64,000 nt of DNA from Deltaproteobacteria bacterium. Lineage in GTDB: Bacteria; Acidobacteriota; Thermoanaerobaculia; Multivoradales; JAHZIX01. Both the position numbers and the translations under genes were made by a program. Location of the stretch: the NCBI GenBank assembly GCA_022601195.1, contig JAHZIX010000001.1, positions 124,001-188,000 on the forward strand. The letters are read 5' to 3'. Below, piece by piece: positions 52,604-62,214 of this stretch. Below the pieces are notes generated by a model. The model made no database searches, was not told where the DNA came from, and saw only the letters and a program-made list of their open reading frames with translations. Numbering within the stretch: position 1 is the first letter of the stretch; each line of letters begins with the position of its first letter.

Positions 52604-55600
52604 ATGAGACATTCCCTATCTTCAACTTGGCTCCTATCCCTGATCTTGGCAGCGACCCTGACCCTCTCCGGGCCTGCCAGATCCCAAAGCGCCTTGCCGG
52701 TGTGTGAAGCCGAGCGCTCTGTAGCCCTGGTACCGAGCGACCTGGAGCTGTGTGAAGAGCTGGGCAAAGTGGTTCGCCAGCCCAGTGAGCTGCGACTCGA
52801 CAAATATCAGGAAGCTCTCGGAGATTTTCTCCGCGCCTTCTGCCATCGCAACGAGAAAGCCGGCTGGAAACGAGACAAATTCGTTAGAGCCACCGGCCCC
52901 TTTACGGCGGATCTGGTCGGTCAGGAATGGGTCGGAGCCAACCGCGGCACCCACGCTCCGGTGGTCATCTGGTACTCCCCGGAGATGCTCGATTGGATGG
53001 ACGACAACCGACCGCCGGAACCCAGCGAAGCTCCCACCTCGCCTCCCCCGGTCCCGGACGGCTCCATCATGATCAAGGAAATGTACCCGGCGCCGGCTGC
53101 GGATTGCGCCCAAATCGACCCCACTTACCTCCTGCCCACCAGCGGCGCCGCCGTCATGGTGCGGGATCGCCAGGCCTCTCACGATGGCTGGTTCTGGGGT
53201 TGGTTCGGCTGGAGCGGTTGGGATCCGGACTGGCCGGCGGGAGTCGAGAACCGCCTCCCCTACATGGGCTTTGGCCAGTATTGCGTCAACTGCCATGGCT
53301 CCGCCCAAGACAACCTCACCTTCGCCAGCTTGCGCAATGTGGAGGGAGAGCCGGGGCAACCCTTGGTGTTTCTCAGTCAGCATTTCTACGACGTGCCCCC
53401 CGTTCCCAGCCACCATCGGGAAGTCTCCCTTCCTACCGACGACGCACCTCGCTTGGGGCAACCCCACTACACTTATAGCTCCGCCTTCACCGAGGGAATT
53501 CCCGCCACTTCTCTGCCCCAACCCACCTGGGAAAGCGTCGTCCCCTTGGCCTCGGAAACCTATGACAATGTCTGGGTGGAAGCCGGAGGGCCCACCGCTG
53601 CCAGCCAATTCGTCACCTCGGATCAGTGCATCGGCTGCCATGATGCCGGCAGCACCGGTCTTCAATTCGACATGACGCAGCCGAATCCCCACGGGGACAA
53701 TCTGCTCAATTTCTCCCCCTACGCCACCTGGGCAACCTCCCCCATGGGCCTCGGCGGCCGCGACCCCATTTTCTATGCCCAGCTGGCCAGCGAGACGGAG
53801 ACCTTCCACCCGGAGGCTTCGGCGATCATTCAGGACACCTGCCTGGGCTGCCACGGCATTCTCGGCCAACGACAATTCGCCATCGACCGAAACCCCAAGG
53901 AAGACGACTGCCAATGCCTCAGCGGGGAAAGTGACGAGGATTGCTTCCTGCGGGTCTATGCCAACGCCATTCCTTACCCCGGCGGAGATGTGCAAGCCGA
54001 GTTTGCCAATTTCGGAGCGCTGGCTCGGGACGGTATCTCCTGCACGGCGTGTCATCACATGCTCCCGGGCCAGGGGGACGGACCCGCTCTGGCCAAACCC
54101 GAGAATCGTTGCGTGAAAGAACGCCAGGAGTTCCTCAACCCGGGCAACACGGGTTTCGCCAGGACCTTCACCGGCAGCTTCCTGGTGGGCCCTCCCGGAG
54201 AGCTCTACGGCCCCTTCGAGGATCCCAAGGTCAAACCCATGGAACATGCCTTGGGCATCCAGCCGGTCCACAACTCCGCCATTCAAAGCTCCGAGCTGTG
54301 CGGCAGCTGCCACACCGTCCACTTGCCGATCATGGGGAAGGATGCCGAGATCCTCGGCTACACCTACGAGCAAACCACCTACTCGGAATGGGCCATGAGT
54401 GCCTACCGCATGGGTGATACCCCTCAAGGCACCCTTCCGGAAGGACCGGGGAAGCTCGCTGAATCCTGCCAGAGCTGCCATATGCCCAGTGTCGATGGGG
54501 ACGGAGAGCCGGTCAAATCCAAGATCGCCAGCATCCAAGAGTTCAGTAACTTTCCGGAATCCGAGTACAACCTGGGTCCGGAAGACATCGACCTGGCCAT
54601 TCGCACCGGCTTCGCCCGTCACACCCTGGTGGGTCTCAACGTCTTCTTCATCAAGATGGCCCAGCAATTCCCGGATATCCTCGGCATTCGCACCCAGGAC
54701 CCCATGCTGGTGAGCAAAGGCTTGGACCCTCTACTGCTCACCGAACAGGCCATGCTCGACCAAGCTTCCAACAGCACTGCTACGGTGGAGGTCGGGGAGA
54801 TGGAGTTGGGGCCAAAAACTCTGCGAGTGCCGGTCACCGTCGCCAGCCAGGTGGGCCATAAATTCCCCTCCGGGGTTGGCTTCCGGAGGGCCTTTCTGAC
54901 CTTCGAAGTTCTCGACGCCCTCGGTAACACCATTTGGGCTTCGGGCCGCAGCAACGAAGCGGGTCTGTTGGTCGATGAACAGGGGGAAAACCTTCCTGGG
55001 GAGCTTTGGTGGAAAGATGACTGTTCCGCTCGGCGACACCCGGACGAGCTGGTGTACCAACCTCACTACCAGAAGATCCAACACCAAAACCAGGTGCAGA
55101 TCTACCAGGAATTGGTCACCTCCCCCGCTGATACGGCCAAGCCCAAATGCGGCAAACACGCCACCCCCGGCGGTCAGTTCACCACCAGCTTTCTCTCCAT
55201 TTGCGGTCACGTCAAAGACAACCGCATTCTTCCCGATGGCTTTCTCTCGCTGCCGAAGCGCATCGCCATCGCCGAAGCACTGGGAGCCGGTGAAGATCTC
55301 GCTTTCGATACCGGCCCAACGGCGGTGGGAGACGATCCCGACTACCGCCACGGCGGCAAGGACTCGGTGGTCTACGAGGTCCCTCTGGCGGGCCTTAGCG
55401 CCCCACCAGCCAACGTCCGCGCCACCCTCAACTACCAAGCGACTCCTCCCTTTTTCCTTCAAGATCGTTTCTGCACCTCCACCAGCAAAGACACCCAACG
55501 CCTGTTCTTCCTCGCCGGCCACTTGAACCTCAACGGCACCGAGGCGGAAGGCTGGAAGCTGGAGGTGGTCGGTAGTGGCGATGTGCCGGTGCCGGTGCCG

Positions 55601-55612
55601 GGAGGAGGATGA
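52604..55612 (+). CDS. Exported hexahaem c-type cytochrome
   Basis: A 1002-residue protein with a signal peptide (about 1-28). The ATG at 52604 follows GGAGG by 7 nt; the longer frame upstream lacks such support. Six CxxCH haem sites occur at about 227 (CVNCH), 342 (CIGCH), 413 (CLGCH), 480 (CTACH), 566 (CGSCH) and 622 (CQSCH). A Trp-rich segment (DGWFWGWFGWSGWDPDW) precedes the first site. The last 350 residues have no haem motif and look beta-rich. The wide spacing of haem sites differs from nanowire or NrfA types. A periplasmic electron-transfer or oxidoreductase role is likely; the donor and acceptor are unknown. A convergent rhodanese gene follows. Confidence 0.9.
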   Translation: MRHSLSSTWLLSLILAATLTLSGPARSQSALPVCEAERSVALVPSDLELCEELGKVVRQPSELRLDKYQEALGDFLRAFCHRNEKAGWKRDKFVRATGPFTADLVGQEWVGANRGTHAPVVIWYSPEMLDWMDDNRPPEPSEAPTSPPPVPDGSIMIKEMYPAPAADCAQIDPTYLLPTSGAAVMVRDRQASHDGWFWGWFGWSGWDPDWPAGVENRLPYMGFGQYCVNCHGSAQDNLTFASLRNVEGEPGQPLVFLSQHFYDVPPVPSHHREVSLPTDDAPRLGQPHYTYSSAFTEGIPATSLPQPTWESVVPLASETYDNVWVEAGGPTAASQFVTSDQCIGCHDAGSTGLQFDMTQPNPHGDNLLNFSPYATWATSPMGLGGRDPIFYAQLASETETFHPEASAIIQDTCLGCHGILGQRQFAIDRNPKEDDCQCLSGESDEDCFLRVYANAIPYPGGDVQAEFANFGALARDGISCTACHHMLPGQGDGPALAKPENRCVKERQEFLNPGNTGFARTFTGSFLVGPPGELYGPFEDPKVKPMEHALGIQPVHNSAIQSSELCGSCHTVHLPIMGKDAEILGYTYEQTTYSEWAMSAYRMGDTPQGTLPEGPGKLAESCQSCHMPSVDGDGEPVKSKIASIQEFSNFPESEYNLGPEDIDLAIRTGFARHTLVGLNVFFIKMAQQFPDILGIRTQDPMLVSKGLDPLLLTEQAMLDQASNSTATVEVGEMELGPKTLRVPVTVASQVGHKFPSGVGFRRAFLTFEVLDALGNTIWASGRSNEAGLLVDEQGENLPGELWWKDDCSARRHPDELVYQPHYQKIQHQNQVQIYQELVTSPADTAKPKCGKHATPGGQFTTSFLSICGHVKDNRILPDGFLSLPKRIAIAEALGAGEDLAFDTGPTAVGDDPDYRHGGKDSVVYEVPLAGLSAPPANVRATLNYQATPPFFLQDRFCTSTSKDTQRLFFLAGHLNLNGTEAEGWKLEVVGSGDVPVPVPGGG

Positions 55613-55743
55613 GAAGGGACGGACGGTAAGAAAAGGGTGAGGGGAGGCCCCAAGTCGGTCCGGGACGGGCCTCTCCCAGAGAGGATTCCAATACAGCCGA
55701 GCTCACCCCTCGGCTGCCTGGCTAGGGCCTTGCCAGGTCGCCC

Positions 55744-56292
55744 TCAGCGACTGCGAACCCGTTGATTGTAGGGAAGCCGTGCCAGCAGCATGGCCATCCC
55801 ACAAGTGTCGGTCAGGCCCGCAAAAAGGAGGCCCGCTCCGACGAAGCCGCTGAGGGCGAGCCACCAAGGAGAGACCACGGCACCGAGGGTCGTGCCTGCC
55901 ACGATCAGCACTCCGGCTGCGATGCGCACCTGCCGCTCCAGGCTGATCGGCGCATGGTCGTCCCCTTCGGTGAGGAGTCCAGCCTGTCGCCATTGCTGGA
56001 TTCCACCCTTCAGGTGATGAACCTCGCTCCAGCCTGCGGAGAAAAGCCTCTCGGCAGCCTGGGCGGAGCGATTTCCCGAGTTGCAATACAAAACGACGGT
56101 CTTGTTTCCCGACTCCGGCAGCTTCGCCACATCGAAACGGGACAACGGAACTAGCTCGGAGTTCGGAATGCGTTCTCCGGCATGCTCCCCAGGCTCCCGC
56201 ACATCGACGACCATCGCCTCCTCCCGCGCCGCCCAGGATTGAAGGGTTAGAGGGTCTACTTCGTGGAGGCGGTTGTTCTCTTTCTTTGCCAT
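55744..56292 (-). CDS. Rhodanese with C-terminal DUF2892 membrane domain (YgaP-like)
   Basis: A 182-residue protein. The rhodanese domain (about 8-110) has VDVREPGEHAGERIPNSELV and an intact active-site loop VVLYCNSGNRSA (Cys about 70), followed by HLKGGIQQWRQAG. The C-terminus carries two membrane helices typical of YgaP/DUF2892 (VRIAAGVLIVAGTTLG and LSGFVGAGLLFAGLTDTCGM). YgaP-type proteins are membrane sulfurtransferases that move sulfane sulfur. The gene follows the persulfide dioxygenase-like gene by 50 nt on the same strand, forming a sulfur-handling pair. Confidence 0.92.
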   Translation of the reverse strand: MAKKENNRLHEVDPLTLQSWAAREEAMVVDVREPGEHAGERIPNSELVPLSRFDVAKLPESGNKTVVLYCNSGNRSAQAAERLFSAGWSEVHHLKGGIQQWRQAGLLTEGDDHAPISLERQVRIAAGVLIVAGTTLGAVVSPWWLALSGFVGAGLLFAGLTDTCGMAMLLARLPYNQRVRSR

Positions 56293-56342
56293 GGACCTGT
56301 CTCTCCTAGGTTGTGTCCGGATTGGCCTGATCGCTCCACCCT

Positions 56343-57767
56343 CTAGACGGCGATCTCGCTCTCACCCTTCGGCCGATTGGTAAATAGGTCATTCACCAGA
56401 GTGACCGAGAAGCCTTGCCTCTCGAGCAGGGAGACGGCGGAGCTAGCACGGGCGCCGCTGCGGCAGTGGACCAGGATCTCGGTGTCTTTGGGGATCTCGC
56501 CGAGACGCGCTCGGAGACGGGTGTGAGGAATATGGATCGCCTCCGGAAGGTGACCTTCCTCGAATTCGGCCATCGAGCGGACATCCAACATGGCGGCCTT
56601 GGGCTCAGCTGGAAGCCGGCGCAGCTCGGCGAAATCGACGCTTCTCATAGGTGTCAGGCCTTCGACCTGTTGAAGGGTCTCCGCCGTGGCAAACCCCACA
56701 ACCTGGTCGAGACCAACGCGGACTAGCGATCGGACGGCCCCTTCCACCTGGTGGGTCTCGACGATCAGAAAGATCGGCAGGTCGGGGTCGACATAGGACC
56801 CTGCGATGGTGGGAAAGGTGCGGTTGAGAGGGGCGTAGACGGAGCCCTCGATGTGTCCAGCCAGGTAGGCCTCACGGTCTAGGCGCGTGTCGAGGATCGT
56901 TGCTTCCTGGCCTCCCGCCAACTCGAGTAACTCTGTGGCATCCATCTCCCGGGGCCTCGGTAGGTCGCCGAGGACGGGGGCACCTTCCTTGTTGAGAATC
57001 TTCATGCGGCCGAAGTAGAGGGGTGGTTCCGGTTGGCCGTCGAGGATGAAGCGAACGAAGTCCGCCTCAGGACCTTGAGCCGCAGCGATGGCGGGGCTGA
57101 ATCGCCGCTCATAGCCCACCGTCGATTCGGGCACTGCCCCGAGGGCCTTTCCGCAGGCGCTTCCGGCACCGTGACCAGGCCACACCTGCAGGTAGTCCGG
57201 CAGCTTCAGGAATTCCCGGGCCGAAGCGTAGAGGCGCTGAGCCGAGGGCTCCATGGCCCCCTCTAATCCAGCGGCGGATTCCAAGAGATCCGGCCGACCC
57301 AAATCACCGACGAAGACAAAATCACCGGAGAGGATACCCATCGGCTCGCTGGCTCCACCCCCGCGGTCGGTTACCAGAAAGCTCAGATGCTCGGGAGTGT
57401 GGCCAGGGGTGTGCAGGACTCGCAACTCGATCTTGCCCACCGAAAAGGTGTCCCCGTGCTTGAGGAAGCGCACCTGGGGGCGACCCTCAGGAACCCAGAG
57501 ATATTTCCAATCCTCATCGCCCTCGTCGGACAGATACACCTTGATCTCTTGATCGTGCTCCGCCAGCTCCCGGGCGCCGGAAAGGAAGTCAGCGTGAATA
57601 TGCGTTTCGGTCACCGCATTGATCCGCAGGCCCTCCTGGGCTGCCAACGAGAGGTAGCGGTCAATATCCCGCTGCGGGTCCACTATCAGGGCTTCTCCCG
57701 TCTGTTGGCAGCCGATGAGATAGGCATTTTGAGCCAGTTGGTCGTCGAAGATCTGTCGGAAAAACAT
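56343..57767 (-). CDS. Persulfide dioxygenase-like metallo-beta-lactamase fused to two rhodanese domains
   Basis: A 474-residue fusion. The N-terminal 240 residues form an ETHE1-type MBL domain with THIHADFLSG (His 56, His 58, Asp 60), HTPGHTPEHLSF, SGDFVFVGDLGRPDL and WPGHGAGSACGKAL. Two rhodanese domains follow. The first (about 270-360) lacks a catalytic Cys (LPIFLIVET at that point); the second (about 365-465) has a normal loop VHCRSGARAS. Such enzymes oxidise persulfides to sulfite and then transfer or detoxify sulfur. The ATG is preceded by AGGAGG. It is co-oriented with the YgaP-like gene. Confidence 0.9.
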   Translation of the reverse strand: MFFRQIFDDQLAQNAYLIGCQQTGEALIVDPQRDIDRYLSLAAQEGLRINAVTETHIHADFLSGARELAEHDQEIKVYLSDEGDEDWKYLWVPEGRPQVRFLKHGDTFSVGKIELRVLHTPGHTPEHLSFLVTDRGGGASEPMGILSGDFVFVGDLGRPDLLESAAGLEGAMEPSAQRLYASAREFLKLPDYLQVWPGHGAGSACGKALGAVPESTVGYERRFSPAIAAAQGPEADFVRFILDGQPEPPLYFGRMKILNKEGAPVLGDLPRPREMDATELLELAGGQEATILDTRLDREAYLAGHIEGSVYAPLNRTFPTIAGSYVDPDLPIFLIVETHQVEGAVRSLVRVGLDQVVGFATAETLQQVEGLTPMRSVDFAELRRLPAEPKAAMLDVRSMAEFEEGHLPEAIHIPHTRLRARLGEIPKDTEILVHCRSGARASSAVSLLERQGFSVTLVNDLFTNRPKGESEIAV

Positions 57768-57904
57768 GGCCTGAGCCTCCTAGTTGAAATTCCTGCCTCT
57801 ACTCAGTGGGAGACACGGAGTCGGAGAAAGGTTCCTGGAATCTGAGCTTACGAACTTCTCGTCGGCTCTCCCCTGCCCCGTCCCAGTTTCTGGGACTCGT
57901 ACCG

Positions 57905-57944
57905 ATCCGAGTCAAAGACCATCCGGATTCGGGGCGACTCGGAT
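57905..57944 (-). other. Hairpin after the sigma factor gene
   Basis: A perfect 9-bp stem (ATCCGAGTC at 57905-57913 with 57936-57944) begins directly after the sigma gene stop on the minus strand; a second small hairpin (GTCCCAG/CTGGGAC) lies at about 57888-57904. There is no T-run, so a transcript-end or stability role is possible. Confidence 0.4.
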
Positions 57945-58787
57945 TTAGGACGAACTCGACTCTGCTCCCTGGAAAGCGACCGTTAGAGCTTGGTGCAGCT
58001 CCGAGGGCAGCTCTCCCTCGCCGAGGGACTGGCAGGTATCGCGGGTTAGGTCGAGGGTTGCCAACAAGGCAGCGCAGCGGGAACAGAGGTCCGCCTCGTT
58101 CACCTGGAAGGGAACATCCCGGTCCAAGGCATCCTGTTTGGCCGCCAGTAGGTCAAAGCACAGCTGCCGGGAATGGCCGGGCCGAGGTGCGCGACGTAGG
58201 GGAAGCTTCTTGACCAGCTCCCGCCTCAGAAGGAGCCGAGCTCGGTGAAGCCGAGTCTTGACGGTCGCCTTCTTCAGTCCCAGGATCGCTGCCACATCCG
58301 AAATGGGCAACTCGACGATTTCTTTTAGTATCAGGGGCATCCTGAAATGAACCGGGAGGCGAGCAATCGCCTGCTCAACGGCTTCCCGGGTCTCTCTACG
58401 AAGCTGATCTTCCAGCGGTCCTTGATGCAGAGAGGCGATGTCCGGAATCTCCTCCCCAGGCACCGGCAACAACTCTGAAAGGGATTCGATAGTCTGCGGC
58501 TCCCCCGCCCGTTTGCGCCTTCGCCGAGCACAAGCCCGCGCAGCGATCGTATAAAGCCAAGTCGTCGGCTCCGCATCACCCTTGAATTGGTGCCACTTCT
58601 TCCAGGCGATCAAGAAAATCTCTTGAACAAGATCCTCCGCATCGTGGGCGTCTTTACAGAGCTTCAAACTCAGCCGGTAAAGTCGCCCCCCCTGCTCTTC
58701 CATGAGCTGCGGCAAGGCCACCTCAGCGGGTTGATCTGACCAGGCTGTGGTTGGCATCGAAGTATCAGGCGTCAGAGTGTCTTGCAT
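57945..58787 (-). CDS. ECF-type RNA polymerase sigma factor with Cys-rich C-terminal extension
   Basis: About 280 residues. Sigma region 2 is seen in KDAHDAEDLVQEIFLIAWKK and TTWLYTIAARACARRRRK; region 4 in VEQAIARLPVHFRMPLILKE and LPISDVAAILGLKKATVKTR with RLHRARLLLRREL. After region 4 comes an unusual extension of about 80 residues with a CSRC pair and further Cys (DLCSRCAALLATLD, DTCQSL), somewhat like a zinc-finger anti-sigma module. No strong ribosome-binding site is visible; ATGs at 58787 and 58757 and a GTG at 58802 are possible. The start region contains two copies of CATCGAAGTATC. No separate anti-sigma gene is adjacent, which fits self-contained control. Confidence 0.85.
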   Translation of the reverse strand: MQDTLTPDTSMPTTAWSDQPAEVALPQLMEEQGGRLYRLSLKLCKDAHDAEDLVQEIFLIAWKKWHQFKGDAEPTTWLYTIAARACARRRRKRAGEPQTIESLSELLPVPGEEIPDIASLHQGPLEDQLRRETREAVEQAIARLPVHFRMPLILKEIVELPISDVAAILGLKKATVKTRLHRARLLLRRELVKKLPLRRAPRPGHSRQLCFDLLAAKQDALDRDVPFQVNEADLCSRCAALLATLDLTRDTCQSLGEGELPSELHQALTVAFQGAESSSS

Positions 58788-58874
58788 CGAAGTATCTAGC
58801 ACCGGAGTTTCTAATCAATAGCGACAGATCCCGATGGCGGGAGGAAGCTAGAACGACCCTCGCCACTATGGGAT

Positions 58875-59162
58875 TCAAGCCGCGAAAAGCTTCTCCACCT
58901 TCACGTCGCCCACACTCTTCTCGGCCTGCCACAGGTCATACTCCAATTGCTGCTGCAGCCAGCTCTCCGGGGTGGTGTCAAAGGCCTTGGAAAGACGAAT
59001 CGCCATCTCCGGACTGATGCCGGCTCGACCGTTCAGGATGGCAGAGAGTGTCTTGCGACTCACCCCCAGGGCCTCGGCAGCTCGGGTAATGGTAATTCCG
59101 AGAGGTTCGATACAAAGCTCCCGGAGAACCTCTCCTGGATGAGGCGGATGGTGCATTTTCAT
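58875..59162 (-). CDS. higA: HigA-type antitoxin (XRE HTH)
   Basis: A 95-residue protein of the VapI/HigA class: [20 protein letters not shown], then the helix-turn-helix [54 protein letters not shown]. These proteins bind their own promoter and neutralise the HigB RNase. The gene follows higB with a 1-nt TGATG overlap, the usual toxin-first order of this family. Confidence 0.94.
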   Translation of the reverse strand: MKMHHPPHPGEVLRELCIEPLGITITRAAEALGVSRKTLSAILNGRAGISPEMAIRLSKAFDTTPESWLQQQLEYDLWQAEKSVGDVKVEKLFAA

Positions 59163-59440
59163 CAGTGATAGTCCTCATAGTCCAAATCGTAGGCGTCCTT
59201 GTTTTCGAATCGAAAGGTGACCCTCCAGTTCCCAGAAACCCGCACTGACCAGGTTCCTCTGCGCTTCCCCTTCAACTCATGGAGGACCAATCCGGGAAGA
59301 GCCATGTCCCCTGGCTGAGACGAAGCTTGCAGCCGTCCGAGAATGAGACGAAGTCGCCGGGCATGATTAGCTTGAATGCCCTTGGCGGATCCCGTTCGGA
59401 AGAACCTCTCCAGCCCTCGGTCCTTGAAGGATTTGACCAC
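59162..59440 (-). CDS. higB: HigB-type toxin (RelE superfamily mRNA interferase)
   Basis: About 92 residues with the HigB/plasmid maintenance toxin pattern: [73 protein letters not shown] and a C-terminal DYEDYH. The toxin cleaves mRNA at the ribosome. The GTG at 59440 is proposed from the family N-terminus (normally M-[VI]-K-S-F); the frame is open 13 codons further upstream. It is transcribed with higA and the unit appears intact. Confidence 0.92.
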   Translation of the reverse strand: MVKSFKDRGLERFFRTGSAKGIQANHARRLRLILGRLQASSQPGDMALPGLVLHELKGKRRGTWSVRVSGNWRVTFRFENKDAYDLDYEDYH

Positions 59441-59524
59441 ATCACCATCGTAACCCGTAACGTTACAGCGCACAACCAAGAGAGGTATAAAAAATCTAGC
59501 TCTCGCCCATCACTTCCGAAGACC

Positions 59525-61996
59525 TCACTCATGCCGCAACGCCGTCAACGGATCCAGTCGCGATGCCCTTCGCGCCGGGAAGTAAGCCGCGGCGAAGGAG
59601 GCTAGGAGGACCAGGGAAACCACTGCGGCGAGCACTCGGCCATCGCCAGGGGCGACGCCGTAGAGGAGGCTCTCGAGGAGGCCGGCGGTGAGGAAGGTCG
59701 CTGCCAAGCCGACGGCGATGCCGGCGAGGGTGAGGAGCATCCCTTGGCCAACGACTTGCCACAGGACATCCCTCCTGCGGGCTCCCAGGGCCATGCGAAT
59801 GCCGACCTCTCGGACGCGGCGGCTGACTCCATAGGTGAGCACTCCGAAAATGCCCAGACCAGCCAGGAGCAGACCGGCGACGGCGAAGATGCCCACGGCT
59901 TGGGCCTGCATGCGTTCGAAGGTGAAGGCTACGCGGCGGTTCTCCGCCCCAGTGGTGAGGGATAAGGGGACGAACTGCTCGTCCATCGCGGTGGTCACCC
60001 CGCGGAGCGCCTCGAACAGGACATCCGTCGCCGCTTTCGAGCGCAGCACCATCTTGAAATGGGGCCGGTAGCGTTGGGCCAAGGAGTAGTAAACCACCGG
60101 TTCCCCACCCAGGCTCGAGCGATACTGGCTGATGCTACCCACCACCCCCACCACCACGTACTCCGGCCCCGGGCCATCCGGCTGCCGCGCCGCACTGATA
60201 ATTGTCCGTCCGATGGGATCTTCCCCTGGCCAGAGCTGCTCCGCGAGGAGACGATTCACCACCGCTACCGCCTGGCCATCGGCATCTCGAGAGTCGAAGG
60301 AACGGCCTTCTTCCAGAGGAATCCCCATGGTTTGGAAATAGCCCTCGTCGACGAAATTGAATCGGCTGCTGCGGGGATTCTCCGGGTCTTCCGGAAGCTG
60401 TAGGGGAAGGCGAAGATCGAAGAGGACCGGTGGCACCAACAAGGAGAGCCCAGCCTCCTCCACCATGGGCAGGGCGGCCACCCGCTGGCGTAACTCGCCC
60501 ATGAAGGCCAGTTCCTTTTCCCGGGAGTACTCCTTCTGAGGCAGCTCGAAGCGGGCGATGGTCAAGGCCGAGTCGTCGAAGCCCAGATCCGCATGGAGAC
60601 GGTTCCACACGCTCTGGGCCAGCAGAGCACCACCGGCCAACAGCACCACACAGAGGGCGACCTGCGCGGAAGAGAGCCACTTACCGGCGGAAATCCTCCT
60701 CAGCCCCTGGCTCAACCCTTTGCCAGCAAGAGCCCCATTCTCGAGAGCGCCGTCTTTCAAGGCACTAGCGAGATGGACTCGCGACGCCATCAGCGCCGGT
60801 GCCAACCCAAAGATCAAAGTAGCTAGCAGGCAGACTCCAAAACTACCTGCCAGAACCCGAACATCGAAGCGCATCTCGCTGGCGAATTGGGATCCCGCAT
60901 AGGCGACAAGAAAGGCGCGGCCCCAGTAGGCCAGGAGCAGACCGCAGAGCCCTCCGGCCAGGGCCAGTAGGAAGTTCTCGGTCAAAAGCTGGCGAATCAA
61001 GCGCCAGCGACCGGCACCCAAGGATTGCCGAACCGCCCACTCACGGCGGCGTTGGGTCGATCGAGCCATCAGCAGGTGAGCGACGTTGGCGCAGGTGATC
61101 AGCAGCAGGCAAGCCACGGCGATGGCAAACAATCGTAGGGTTGGTGCCAAGCGCACCAGATCGATGGGATGGGCGACGTTAGCCGGTGTCGCAGTGAGCT
61201 GGCGGGTCATCTCACCGGGCATCGGGTGTTCCCGGTCGACCTGCTCCGCCAGCACCGCTAGCTCGCTCTGGGCCTGAGAGCGGGAGAGACCCGGCGCTAA
61301 GCGCCCGATCATGCCGAGACCTCTTCTATTTCGGTCGCCGAGGAAGCCCTCCTCCTGCTCTCCTAGAACGATTGGTCCCGTCGAAGCCGGGAAGAAAACA
61401 TCCGCCACCAGCCCGGCGGAAATGGCAGTGAACCCGGCGGGAGCCACTCCCACCACGGTGAAAGCTTGGCCTTCCACGAGCCGGGTCGACCCGAGAATCT
61501 GGTCATCGGCACCGAGCTGCTGCCAGCGGTGGTGGGCAACCATCATCACCGGGGCGCTACCGAGGCGGTCGTCCTCGGCGCTGAAGGAGCGGCCCGCGCT
61601 GGCTTTGAGGCCCAAGACATCGAAGAAATTGCCGGAGACCACCATGGCCGTGGCCTTCTCCTCCGCCTTGCCCGTATCGAGAAACACCTCGAACTCTTGG
61701 GTATGAGCAGCCAAGCCGGAAAAGGAGCGATTGCCGTCGCGATAGTCGGCGTAGTCCGGGTAGGAAGTTTGGTTGTAGGGCCCGACGAATCCTCTCTGGC
61801 TCGCCGTGAAAACCTTCACCAACTCGTCGGCCTTGGGGACCGGAAGCTTGCGCCAGGCCATCAAATTGGTGAGATCGAGGACGGCAGTCGTTGCCCCCAT
61901 GCCCACGCCGAGAATCAAGATGACCGCTAGGCTAAAAGCCGGCTGTTGACCCAGTCGTCGGAAAGCGAGGCGAAGATCTTCGAGATTGCTGGTCAT
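59525..61996 (-). CDS. ADOP-type duplicated orphan ABC permease (MacB/FtsX family)
   Basis: An 823-residue permease with two repeated halves. Each half has an N-terminal helix (FSLAVILILGVGMGATTAVL in the first), a MacB-like periplasmic domain (FKMVLRSKAATDVLFEAL in the second) and three FtsX helices (AIAVACLLLITCANVAHLLMA; GIFAVAGLLLAGLGIFGVL). The end (YFPARRASRLDPLTALRHE) is the family C-terminal motif. No ATPase gene is adjacent, which is typical of acidobacterial duplicated orphan permeases. Such proteins are numerous in Acidobacteriota and probably act in efflux or envelope remodelling. This is the main taxonomic pointer in the window. Confidence 0.93.
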   Translation of the reverse strand: MTSNLEDLRLAFRRLGQQPAFSLAVILILGVGMGATTAVLDLTNLMAWRKLPVPKADELVKVFTASQRGFVGPYNQTSYPDYADYRDGNRSFSGLAAHTQEFEVFLDTGKAEEKATAMVVSGNFFDVLGLKASAGRSFSAEDDRLGSAPVMMVAHHRWQQLGADDQILGSTRLVEGQAFTVVGVAPAGFTAISAGLVADVFFPASTGPIVLGEQEEGFLGDRNRRGLGMIGRLAPGLSRSQAQSELAVLAEQVDREHPMPGEMTRQLTATPANVAHPIDLVRLAPTLRLFAIAVACLLLITCANVAHLLMARSTQRRREWAVRQSLGAGRWRLIRQLLTENFLLALAGGLCGLLLAYWGRAFLVAYAGSQFASEMRFDVRVLAGSFGVCLLATLIFGLAPALMASRVHLASALKDGALENGALAGKGLSQGLRRISAGKWLSSAQVALCVVLLAGGALLAQSVWNRLHADLGFDDSALTIARFELPQKEYSREKELAFMGELRQRVAALPMVEEAGLSLLVPPVLFDLRLPLQLPEDPENPRSSRFNFVDEGYFQTMGIPLEEGRSFDSRDADGQAVAVVNRLLAEQLWPGEDPIGRTIISAARQPDGPGPEYVVVGVVGSISQYRSSLGGEPVVYYSLAQRYRPHFKMVLRSKAATDVLFEALRGVTTAMDEQFVPLSLTTGAENRRVAFTFERMQAQAVGIFAVAGLLLAGLGIFGVLTYGVSRRVREVGIRMALGARRRDVLWQVVGQGMLLTLAGIAVGLAATFLTAGLLESLLYGVAPGDGRVLAAVVSLVLLASFAAAYFPARRASRLDPLTALRHE

Positions 61997-62214
61997 GGCT
62001 CGTCCTTATGTTCCGCTTCAAGTTCCGAAGCAGCTGAATATTGGGGGACTCACCAAGTCTACGGAGGAGATAGCAAAGCCGTCTGCCACATCGCCGCATA
62101 AGCTCGCCATGAAAGAAGATTCCGCAGGGATAGGAGGGCGTCACACAAACGCTTCGCAGAATTCGGTCGGCGTCGCGACTCCTCCCAACCGATGTCAGGC
62201 CGGCGGCACTATCA

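Noticed and set aside
52634-54667. A 677-codon open frame on the minus strand
   Set aside because: It lies entirely inside the hexahaem cytochrome gene, whose CxxCH motifs, signal peptide and ribosome-binding site are convincing; the antisense frame shows no family pattern and is a by-product of GC-rich codon use.
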